Source of the DNA: Hydrogenophaga sp.
GTDB taxonomy: Bacteria; Pseudomonadota; Gammaproteobacteria; Burkholderiales; Burkholderiaceae_C
Direction of reading: 5' to 3'
DNA: 5,394 bases
NCBI GenBank assembly: GCA_025458415.1
Contig: JALOSN010000100.1
Location: 1-5,394 of the forward strand
In this document: positions 1-5,158 of the stretch, piece by piece
How the letters are laid out: every line of letters begins with the position of its first letter
How positions within the stretch are numbered: the stretch's first letter is position 1
Position numbers and translations under genes: made by a program
The notes under the pieces: generated by a model
What the model was told of the DNA's origin: nothing
What the model saw: the letters and a program-made list of their open reading frames with translations, nothing else
The model's database searches: none

Positions 1-111
1 GGTATCGACCTCGACGCGCTGGTGGATGCCGGCCAGTTCATCAGCCAGCAGCTGGGCCGGCCCAGCAACTCGCGCGTGGCGCGTGCGCTGCTGGCCAAGT
101 GGGCAGGGTGA
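1..111 (+). CDS. Hydroxymethylglutaryl-CoA lyase, C-terminal fragment (5' end outside window)
   Basis: Only the last 36 residues are present, in frame from base 1 to a TGA at 109-111. The tail reads GIDLDALVDAGQFIS followed by a QLGRPSNSRVARALL segment. This is the typical C-terminal end of HMG-CoA lyases, where the phrase 'TGIDLD' leads into a final helix and a LGR-x-x-x-S-x-x-x-R-A stretch. The family cleaves 3-hydroxy-3-methylglutaryl-CoA to acetoacetate and acetyl-CoA, the last step of leucine degradation. The catalytic His/Asp/Cys residues lie upstream and cannot be checked. The next gene starts one base after the stop, so the two are probably cotranscribed. A related DRE-TIM metallolyase is a less likely alternative, because only the tail is visible. 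Confidence 0.8.
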   Translation, partial: GIDLDALVDAGQFISQQLGRPSNSRVARALLAKWAG

Positions 112-112
112 C

Positions 113-760
113 ATGGACCTGAATGTCTGGCTGGCCTTTTTTGCGGCGTCCTGGGTCATCGCCGTCTCGCCCGGCTCCGGCGCCGTGCTGTCCATGAGCC
201 ACGGTCTGGCTTATGGGGTGCGCCATGCCACTGCCACCATCGTCGGACTGCAACTGGGCTTGTCCGTGGTGCTGCTGGTGGCCGGCGTGGGGGTGGGGGC
301 GCTGCTGCTGGCCTCGGCCACCGCCTTCACCGTGGTCAAGGTGCTCGGTGCCGCTTACCTGATCTGGCTGGGTGTGCAGCAGTGGCGTGCCCCGGTGCCG
401 GCCGCTGCCGCTTCCGGGCGGGAAGCCGCCCGTGGCCCCGTCGGCCTGCCCACGGTGCGCCAGCGCATCGCCCTGGGCTTCTTCACCAACGTCACCAACC
501 CCAAGGGCATCGTGTTCATGGTGGCGGTGCTGCCCCAGTTCATCGACCCCGGCCGTCCGCTCTGGCTGCAACTGCTGATCCTGCTCGTGACCTCCATCGG
601 CGTCGATCTGGTGGTCATGCACGGCTATGCCTTTCTGGCCTCGCGCGCCCAGCGCTGGCTGGCCACGGCCCGCGCGCGCCGGGCGCAGAACCGGGTGTTC
701 GGCGGCGTGCTGATGGCCATGGGGGCCAGCCTGTTCATGGTCAAGCGGACCACGGCCTGA
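113..760 (+). CDS. LysE/RhtB-family amino-acid exporter
   Basis: A 215-residue inner-membrane protein of the usual size for the LysE/RhtB superfamily, which exports amino acids (lysine, homoserine, threonine and others) using the proton gradient. Visible signatures are SPGSGAVLSMSHGLAYG at residues 19-35, the counterpart of the family's PGP-type motif after helix 1, and NVTNPKGIVFMVAVLPQF at 126-143. About five or six hydrophobic segments are readable, near residues 5-20, 40-68, 70-88, 130-143, 150-175 and 195-210. A polar loop rich in Ala and Arg at 91-118 separates the two halves. An in-frame ATG at base 26 would add 29 residues lying over the lyase gene. I reject it because the ATG at 113 begins directly at the conserved first helix and has an AGGG at 105-108, four bases upstream. 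The substrate cannot be told from sequence. Placement after a leucine-catabolic gene hints at, but does not prove, an amino-acid role. Confidence 0.9.
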   Translation: MDLNVWLAFFAASWVIAVSPGSGAVLSMSHGLAYGVRHATATIVGLQLGLSVVLLVAGVGVGALLLASATAFTVVKVLGAAYLIWLGVQQWRAPVPAAAASGREAARGPVGLPTVRQRIALGFFTNVTNPKGIVFMVAVLPQFIDPGRPLWLQLLILLVTSIGVDLVVMHGYAFLASRAQRWLATARARRAQNRVFGGVLMAMGASLFMVKRTTA

Positions 761-768
761 CCCGTTGT

Positions 769-798
769 TTCGCAGGGGCGATGCAGCACCGCTAACAT
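769..798 (+). promoter_or_regulatory. Candidate promoter of the deacylase/DUF1289/isomerase operon, possibly leaderless
   Basis: The 44-base gap between the exporter stop and the deacylase ATG holds a -10-like TAACAT at 793-798 and a -35-like TTCGCA at 769-774, separated by 18 bases. The last T of the -10 lies six bases before the ATG at 805. Transcription would therefore start at or within a base or two of the start codon, and no Shine-Dalgarno is visible in that short stretch. This fits a leaderless mRNA. The same spacing occurs at the formate dehydrogenase gene (3389-3400). The hexamers are imperfect, so this is a reasoned guess from position. Confidence 0.45.
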
Positions 799-804
799 CT
801 CGGC

Positions 805-1320
805 ATGAACGCGATCACCGCCGACAACCAGGACCTGCCCGCGGCCGTGCGCCGCGTGGTCGGTACGCTGGCCGCCATGGGCCACCCGCACCACCCGATC
901 ATGCTGGATGACGCCGCTCGAACCGCCCAGCAGGCGGCCGATGCGCTGGGTGTGGCGCTGGGCCAGATTGCCAAGAGCATCATCTTCCGTCGCAAGAGCG
1001 ACGATGCCGCGGTGCTGGTGGTCACTTCGGGTGATCTGCGGGTGGATGAGAAAAAGGTGCAGGCGCTGGTGTGTCCCGATGGCGGCAAGCTCGGGCGTGC
1101 CGATGCCGATTTTGTGAAAGCCGCCACCGGGTTCTCCATCGGCGGGGTGTCGCCGGTCGGGCATGTGAAGCCGCCGGTCACGCTGATCGATGAACGGTTG
1201 TTCCGTTTTGACGTGGTGTGGGCGGCCGCCGGCCACCCGCACGCCGTGTTCCGATTGGCGCCGGCCGAGCTGCGCGAACTCACCGGTGCGCCGGTGGCCG
1301 ATGTGACACAGGCAGCATGA
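805..1320 (+). CDS. YbaK/ProX-family aminoacyl-tRNA deacylase (editing-domain protein)
   Basis: A 171-residue single-domain protein of the YbaK/aminoacyl-tRNA synthetase-associated family. Such proteins hydrolyse mischarged tRNAs in the cytoplasm, for example Cys-tRNA(Pro) or Ala-tRNA(Pro). Readable landmarks are the N-terminal DDAARTAQQAADALGV at 35-50; the strand IAKSIIFR at 55-62, whose Lys57 aligns with the conserved active-site lysine of the family; LVVTSGDLRVDEKKV at 71-85; the ATGFSIGGVSPVGH segment at 107-120, the family's glycine-rich GG-x-SP-x-G loop; and the final AAGHPHAVFRLAPAEL at 140-155. The length suits a free-standing editing protein and not a synthetase insert. The ATG at 805 sits six bases after a -10-like element. 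The TGA overlaps the next gene's ATG as ATGA (1317-1320), so translation is likely coupled. Which mischarged tRNA is cleared cannot be decided from sequence. Confidence 0.9.
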   Translation: MNAITADNQDLPAAVRRVVGTLAAMGHPHHPIMLDDAARTAQQAADALGVALGQIAKSIIFRRKSDDAAVLVVTSGDLRVDEKKVQALVCPDGGKLGRADADFVKAATGFSIGGVSPVGHVKPPVTLIDERLFRFDVVWAAAGHPHAVFRLAPAELRELTGAPVADVTQAA

Positions 1321-1553
1321 ACACCACCCGTGTGCCGGTCAACCTGGCGGACGCGCGGCGGCGCGACGGACGACCAGGTGTGCCATCGCCGTGCGTCTCG
1401 GTCTGTCAGATGGACCCGGGCAGCGGCCTCTGCCGGGGGTGCTGGCGCAGCATCGACGAGATTGCAGGCTGGGGGACATTGCCCGACGAAGCCCGGTTGC
1501 AGATCTGGTGCCGGATCGAAGAACGGCAGCGCCGGATAGGCCCAAAGCCATGA
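1317..1553 (+). CDS. DUF1289 small cysteine-motif protein
   Basis: A 78-residue protein carrying the hallmark of DUF1289 proteins: SPCVSVCQMDPGSGLCRGCWR at about residues 24-44, with Cys26, Cys30, Cys39 and Cys42 in a C-x3-C-x8-C-x2-C array. It continues with SIDEIAGWGTLPDEARL and a basic tail. The four cysteines probably bind a metal such as zinc or an Fe-S cluster, and a fifth cysteine is at 65. The biochemical role of the family is not established to my knowledge, so none is assigned. The start at 1317 is chosen because it overlaps the upstream stop as ATGA and leaves a short, poorly conserved N-terminus before the motif; an in-frame upstream ATG at 1218 would run inside the deacylase gene. 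Its own stop overlaps the next ATG (1550-1553), placing it between two enzymes in one transcription unit. Confidence 0.85.
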   Translation: MNTTRVPVNLADARRRDGRPGVPSPCVSVCQMDPGSGLCRGCWRSIDEIAGWGTLPDEARLQIWCRIEERQRRIGPKP

Positions 1554-2245
1554 GTTCGCCCCCCTCTGGCCTGCACGACATCGAGTTCTGGTACGACCCG
1601 ATCTCGCCCTATGCCTACCTGGCCTTCGAATGCCTGCCACGGGCCCTCATGGGTCTGAGCGTGCAGGTGCGTTACCGGCCGGTGCTGTTCGCCGGCCTGC
1701 TCAAGGCACACGGACAGTTGGGCCCGGCCGAAATCCCGGGCAAACGGGACTGGACCTACCGGCAGGTGCTCTGGCTGGCACGCCAGCACGGGGTGGCGCT
1801 GGACCTGCCCGCCAGCCATCCGTTCAACCCCCTGCCGCTGCTTCGCCTGGGACTGGCGAGTGCCACCGCCGGGGCACCGGGCGAAACCAGCCGCTACGTG
1901 ACCGAACAGCTGTTCCACCATGTCTGGCGGGGTGGGCATGACGCGGCCGACCCGGCCCGCCTGACCCACCTGCAGGTCCTTCTGCAGGACCACATGGCCC
2001 GTCGTGACCAGCCCTGGCCGGATGCGGACGGGCCGGAGGTCAAAGCCCGCCTGCGCGCCAACACCGATGCCGCGCTCGCAGCCGGTCTGTTCGGTGTACC
2101 CACGCTGGTCTCGGGCGGCAAGGCCTTCTGGGGTCTGGACGCCCTGCCCATGCTGCGGGCCTGGCTGGACGGCGACGACTGGTTCGGGCAAGGGCACTGG
2201 GAGGCGGCAGCCCACATGCCGGCCGGTGTCCACCGAGCCCGTTGA
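1550..2245 (+). CDS. 2-hydroxychromene-2-carboxylate isomerase family protein (DsbA/kappa-GST fold)
   Basis: A 231-residue cytoplasmic protein of the DsbA-like thioredoxin fold, in the HCCA isomerase group (NahD-like). The reference enzyme uses glutathione to isomerise 2-hydroxychromene-2-carboxylate in naphthalene degradation. The N-terminal strand and loop IEFWYDPISPYAYLAFE (11-27) match the family's F-D-x-x-SP-x-S-Y-L-A pattern. Ser19 stands in the position of the catalytic or glutathione-activating serine, where thiol oxidoreductases have CxxC. The C-terminal part has AGLFGVPTLVSGGKAFWG (178-195), with the cis-proline GVPT motif, then LDALPMLRAWL. The ATG at 1550 overlaps the preceding stop as ATGA. 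No other aromatic-degradation gene is in view, so this homologue may act on an unrelated glutathione-dependent substrate. The gene ends 14 bases from a convergent gene. Confidence 0.85.
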   Translation: MSSPPSGLHDIEFWYDPISPYAYLAFECLPRALMGLSVQVRYRPVLFAGLLKAHGQLGPAEIPGKRDWTYRQVLWLARQHGVALDLPASHPFNPLPLLRLGLASATAGAPGETSRYVTEQLFHHVWRGGHDAADPARLTHLQVLLQDHMARRDQPWPDADGPEVKARLRANTDAALAAGLFGVPTLVSGGKAFWGLDALPMLRAWLDGDDWFGQGHWEAAAHMPAGVHRAR

Positions 2246-2259
2246 GCGCGGACGGCCCG
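2246..2259. other. Convergent gene junction without a clear terminator
   Basis: Fourteen bases separate the stops of the isomerase (+) and the regulator (-). The short imperfect palindrome GACGGCCCGTC at 2251-2261 could form a stem of only four pairs with a three-base loop, and no run of T follows on either strand. I see no convincing intrinsic terminator, so termination may be Rho-dependent or the two transcripts may overlap at their 3' ends. Confidence 0.4.
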
Positions 2260-3333
2260 TCATTCGCCCAAGGCTTCCGCAATGCCGAGTATCTGGCCTG
2301 TCCGCGAGGCGTCGTAGCCCTTGAGGGCTGCCACCTGGCGGCGAAAGGCCGAAGACTGCAGGATGGCCCAGACAGGCGCCAGGTCAGGCCTTTGCAGCGA
2401 CTCGCCGCTGACGGCAAAGAAGTAGCGTTCCTGCAGCAAGGGTATGAAGTGCAGCCCGAAACGGTCGGCCGCGGTCTGCACGCCGATGCCCACATCGGCC
2501 ATGCCGCTGGCCACAAAAGCCGCCACCGCTGCATGGGTGAACTCGGTGTGGTCATAGCCACTGATACGGCGCCGGTCGATACCCTGGTGGCGCAGCATCA
2601 GGTCGGTCAGGAAGCGGGTGCCCGAGCCTTCGGGCCGGTTCACGAAACGCAGCCCGAGGCGGGACAGGTCGGTCAGGCCGCGCAGCTTCAGCGGATTGCC
2701 CGGCGCCACGAACAGACCCTGTGTGCGCACCGCCAGGTGCACCAGCCGGTGATCGTCCGGCCTCAGCCACTGCAGATAGCGCTGAGCCGCGGGGCCTTCA
2801 AAACGGCCCAGGGGCACGTGAAAGCCCGCCAGATCGCAATCGCCCTGGGCGAGCGCGGCGACCGCTTCCAGGCTGTTGCGGTACGAGAGCGTGACCGGCA
2901 CGCGCCGTGCGGCCAGTTGCTCGCACAAGGCGGCCACGGCAAAACCATGGCTGGCATGCAACCGAAGCGGTGGCCGTGAGCGCCGCTGCGCGCGGCCGAG
3001 TTCACCTTCCAGCTCCGAGGCCAGTGTTGCCAGCAGAGGTTGAAGGCGTGCGCCCACGCGGGCATTGGCCCAGACCAGCCGCTGGCCCAGGTCGGTCAGC
3101 CGGGACCCCTGGCCACGACCGCACACCAGCAGTTGCTGACCGAGCAGCTGTTCGGCGCGCCGCACCAGCCCCCAGGCATGCCGGTACGACAGGCCCAGCT
3201 CCCGGCCGGCCTGCGCGATGCTGCCGCACGACTGCACGGCCGACAGCAGGTCCAGCAGGGCATCCGCTTCCAGCGGCGCTTCGCCGTCAACCGACCCGAT
3301 GTGCCAGCGGGGGGAAAGTTCAATCTGCAACAC
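2260..3333 (-). CDS. ModE/LysR-type HTH transcriptional regulator with PBP-like sensor domain, divergent to formate dehydrogenase
   Basis: A 357-residue one-component regulator. Residues about 22-88 form a winged helix-turn-helix of the ModE/LysR type: LLDLLSAVQSCGSIAQAGRE then LGLSYRHAWGLVRRAEQLLG, with a wing ending SRLTDLGQRL. A linker (90-120) leads to a periplasmic-binding-protein-like domain (123-345) with HASHGFAV (126-133), DLAGFHVP (167-174), NRPEGSGTR (232-240) and FTHAAVAAFVASGMADVGIG (265-284), typical of the PBP_like domain paired with ModE-type HTH. No TOBE/Mop molybdate-binding domain is present, so the effector should bind the PBP-like domain; molybdate, tungstate or formate are inferred candidates. 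The start is GTG at 3333-3331, with only a weak GAG 11 bases upstream; a TTG follows as the second codon. The gene is divergent from the formate dehydrogenase genes across 67 bases, an arrangement also known for fdsR and the fds operon of Cupriavidus. It likely controls them and itself. Confidence 0.85.
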   Translation of the reverse strand: MLQIELSPRWHIGSVDGEAPLEADALLDLLSAVQSCGSIAQAGRELGLSYRHAWGLVRRAEQLLGQQLLVCGRGQGSRLTDLGQRLVWANARVGARLQPLLATLASELEGELGRAQRRSRPPLRLHASHGFAVAALCEQLAARRVPVTLSYRNSLEAVAALAQGDCDLAGFHVPLGRFEGPAAQRYLQWLRPDDHRLVHLAVRTQGLFVAPGNPLKLRGLTDLSRLGLRFVNRPEGSGTRFLTDLMLRHQGIDRRRISGYDHTEFTHAAVAAFVASGMADVGIGVQTAADRFGLHFIPLLQERYFFAVSGESLQRPDLAPVWAILQSSAFRRQVAALKGYDASRTGQILGIAEALGE

Positions 3334-3349
3334 CGATGGTGGATCTCAT

Positions 3350-3369
3350 ATATGTTGTGGCAGACATAT
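3350..3369. promoter_or_regulatory. Candidate operator: inverted repeat ATATGT-N8-ACATAT
   Basis: ATATGT at 3350-3355 and ACATAT at 3364-3369 are perfect inverted copies around an eight-base centre. The axis lies at 3359.5, which is 41.5 bases upstream of the beta-subunit ATG at 3401. If transcription starts at that ATG, the site has the classical class II activator position and replaces a recognisable -35. The TATAT character recalls ModE-type operators, but the spacing and flanks do not match the published E. coli ModE site. Binding by the adjacent regulator is inferred from location. Confidence 0.55.
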
Positions 3370-3388
3370 TATGGCCGGGGTGGACTGC

Positions 3389-3394
3389 TAACCT
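3389..3394 (+). promoter_or_regulatory. -10-like element TAACCT six bases before the formate dehydrogenase ATG
   Basis: TAACCT is followed by six bases and then the ATG at 3401, with no Shine-Dalgarno at a usable distance from that ATG. At the -35 distance (about 3365-3371) there is only ATATTA-like sequence, which is not a good -35. A leaderless, activator-dependent transcript would explain this. The layout mirrors GCTAACATCTCGGC before the deacylase ATG. Alternatively TATTAT at 3367-3372 could be the -10 of a transcript with a short leader. Confidence 0.4.
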
Positions 3395-3400
3395 GCCGGA

Positions 3401-5158
3401 ATGAAAGCCACCATGACCCACGACGACGGCACGACCACGAGCGCGCGCCGCATCGTGCCCATCGCAGCTGAGCGACCGGCACGACAGCCCCGTTTCCAGC
3501 CCAAGGGCCGGCAGGTCCGGCCGGCCGACCGTGAGCGGGTGGATGCGCTGTGCCAGGGCCTGGAGCCGCGTGCCGACCTGCTGATCGAGCACCTGCACCG
3601 TCTGCAGGACGCCGAGTCGGCGCTTCGCAAGGGGCAACTGGCGGCGCTGGCCGAACGCCTGCGCCTGAGCCAGGTCGAGGTGTTCGAGGTGGCCAGCTTC
3701 TACCACCACTTCCATGTGGTCGAGGACGATGGCGATGTGGCGGCCACGGTGGTGCGTGTGTGCACCAGCCTGTCCTGCGCCATGGCCGGGGGCGACTTGC
3801 TGCTGGCGGATCTGCGGCGGCGGATGGGTAACGGCGCGCGGGTGGAGTCGGCGCCCTGCATCGGTCTGTGCCATGGTGCGCCGGCGGCCTGCGTCGGGCA
3901 GCGGCAGCTGCCGCACGCCACGTCGGACGCCGTTGAAGGACTGGTGGCCAGCGGTCAGACCGGTCCACGCCCGCTGCCGCCACCACAAGTCTCCGAACTG
4001 CCGCAACTGCGCCGCCTGCTTTCAGGGGAACTCACTGCCGAGGCGGTGTTGTCCGAGCTCAAGGCATCGGCCCTGCGCGGGCTGGGCGGCGCCGGCTTTC
4101 CGACCTGGCGCAAGTGGGAGACCGTGCGCGCGCAACCGGGTCCGCGCCACCTGGTGGTCAACATCGACGAAGGCGAGGTGGGCACCTTCAAGGACTGGGC
4201 GGTGCTCACCGATCCACAGGCCGGCGCCCTGCAGATGCTGGAAGGTGCGCTGATTGCCGCGCAGGTGGTGGGTGCAGAGCGGATCTGGCTTTACCTGCGT
4301 GACGAGTACCACGACGCGCGGCTGCACCTGTCCCAGGCGCTGGGGCTGCTGCAGAGCACGCTGGCCGGCCTCGAACTCGCATTTCCCGGTTACCGGCCCC
4401 CCGCCATCGAGCTGCGCCGCGGGGCGGGCGCCTACATCTGCGGTGAAGAGTCGGCCCTGATCGAATCGCTCGAAGGCAAACGTGGCATGCCGCGCCTCAA
4501 GCCGCCCATCGTGGCGTTGCACGGGGTCTTCGGGCAACCCACGCTGGCGCACAACCTCGAATCGCTGTGGTGGGTCCCGGTCATTCTGGACAAGGGCGGC
4601 GCCTGGCTGGCGGCCCAGGGTCGGCGTGGACGCAGCGGCCTGCGGCGCTTCTCGGTCTCCGGCCGTGTGAACCGGCCCGGTGTGCACCTGGCGCCCGCCG
4701 GCATCACCTTGCGTGAGCTGGTCGACGAATTCGCCGGCGGCATGCCCGAGGGGCACCGGCTGTACGCCTACCTGCCCGGCGGTGCATCGGGCGGCATCCT
4801 GCCCGCCCACCTGGCCGATGTGCCGCTGGATTTCGACACCCTGGCCGAACATGGCTGCTTCATCGGTTCCATGGCGGTGGTGGTGCTCAGCCAGCACGAC
4901 CGCGTGCGCGATGCCGCGCTCAACCTGATGCGGTTCTTCGAGCACGAGTCCTGCGGGCAGTGCACGCCCTGCCGCGCCGGCACCACCAAGGCGGTTCAAC
5001 TGCTGCAAGCGCCGGTGTGGGATGCGGCTCTGCTGGCCGAGCTCTCGCAGGTGATGCGCGATGCCTCCATCTGCGGCCTGGGCCAGGCTGCGCCCAACCC
5101 GGTGGACTCGGTGCTGCGGTTCTTTGCCCATGAAGTGAACGGGGAGGACGCCCGATGA
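3401..5158 (+). CDS. NAD-linked formate dehydrogenase beta subunit, NuoE-NuoF fusion (diaphorase)
   Basis: A 585-residue soluble subunit that passes electrons from the alpha subunit's Fe-S clusters to FMN and NAD+. Residues about 40-185 are a NuoE/FdsG-like domain: ASFYHHF (98-104) and a thioredoxin-like [2Fe-2S] site at Cys121, Cys126, Cys153 and Cys157. Residues about 200-580 are NuoF/FdsB-like: GLGGAGFPTWRKW (227-239) and NIDEGEVGTFKDW (254-266) for FMN/NADH binding, GAGAYICGEESALIESLEGK (341-360), and a [4Fe-4S] site at Cys518, Cys521, Cys524 and Cys558. YLRDEY (298-303) and AYLPGGASGGILP (456-468) favour formate dehydrogenase over HoxF hydrogenase or NADH dehydrogenase. Classic FdsG and FdsB are separate proteins; the fused form resembles Methylobacterium FDH1 beta. 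The ATG at 3401 fits a leaderless start. The ATG at 3413 is an alternative with GAAAG five bases upstream. The stop overlaps the alpha-subunit ATG as ATGA. Confidence 0.92.
   Translation: MKATMTHDDGTTTSARRIVPIAAERPARQPRFQPKGRQVRPADRERVDALCQGLEPRADLLIEHLHRLQDAESALRKGQLAALAERLRLSQVEVFEVASFYHHFHVVEDDGDVAATVVRVCTSLSCAMAGGDLLLADLRRRMGNGARVESAPCIGLCHGAPAACVGQRQLPHATSDAVEGLVASGQTGPRPLPPPQVSELPQLRRLLSGELTAEAVLSELKASALRGLGGAGFPTWRKWETVRAQPGPRHLVVNIDEGEVGTFKDWAVLTDPQAGALQMLEGALIAAQVVGAERIWLYLRDEYHDARLHLSQALGLLQSTLAGLELAFPGYRPPAIELRRGAGAYICGEESALIESLEGKRGMPRLKPPIVALHGVFGQPTLAHNLESLWWVPVILDKGGAWLAAQGRRGRSGLRRFSVSGRVNRPGVHLAPAGITLRELVDEFAGGMPEGHRLYAYLPGGASGGILPAHLADVPLDFDTLAEHGCFIGSMAVVVLSQHDRVRDAALNLMRFFEHESCGQCTPCRAGTTKAVQLLQAPVWDAALLAELSQVMRDASICGLGQAAPNPVDSVLRFFAHEVNGEDAR
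5141..5148 (+). promoter_or_regulatory. Strong Shine-Dalgarno for the formate dehydrogenase alpha subunit
   Basis: GGGGAGGA lies inside the last codons of the beta-subunit gene and ends six bases before the ATG at 5155. It is the best ribosome binding site in the window. It fixes the start of the alpha subunit and, with the ATGA overlap, suggests coupled translation of the two subunits. Confidence 0.75.

Larger units (their letters stand above)
3334..3400. promoter_or_regulatory. Divergent control region between regulator and formate dehydrogenase genes
   Basis: These 67 bases must carry the promoters for both directions. The central part (3344-3373) is strikingly AT-rich against GC-rich coding sequence on both sides. 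It contains the inverted repeat and the -10-like hexamer listed separately. The minus-strand promoter is not clear: CATAAT (3373-3368) or CATATA (3354-3349), read on the minus strand, could be -10 elements for the regulator. Both overlap the inverted repeat, which would suit autorepression. Confidence 0.7.

Noticed and set aside
26..112. Upstream in-frame ATG extending the exporter by 29 residues
   Set aside because: The extension overlaps the lyase coding frame, is Arg/Trp/Ser-rich and unlike family N-termini. The ATG at 113 has a ribosome binding site and starts at the first membrane helix.
2251..2261. GACGGCCCGTC palindrome as a bidirectional terminator
   Set aside because: The stem is at most four pairs around a three-base loop and no T-run follows on either strand.
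1406..2263. A 285-codon minus-strand frame opposite the isomerase and DUF1289 genes
   Set aside because: Antisense shadow with no domain resemblance; both plus-strand genes have strong family signatures.
2242..2979. A 245-codon plus-strand frame over the regulator gene
   Set aside because: It is antisense to the regulator and its translation has no family character. The minus-strand frame has both a helix-turn-helix and a sensor domain.
3338..3384. Direct repeat GGTGGA at 3338-3343 and 3379-3384 flanking the inverted repeat
   Set aside because: Six-base G-rich matches are expected by chance in this composition and the copies have no evident relation to promoter elements.
4022..5131. A 369-codon open frame on the minus strand opposite the formate dehydrogenase beta subunit
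   Set aside because: It lies fully antisense to a gene with clear cofactor motifs. Its translation is low-complexity and rich in His, Gln, Gly and Arg, with no recognisable domain, which is usual for antisense frames in high-GC DNA.
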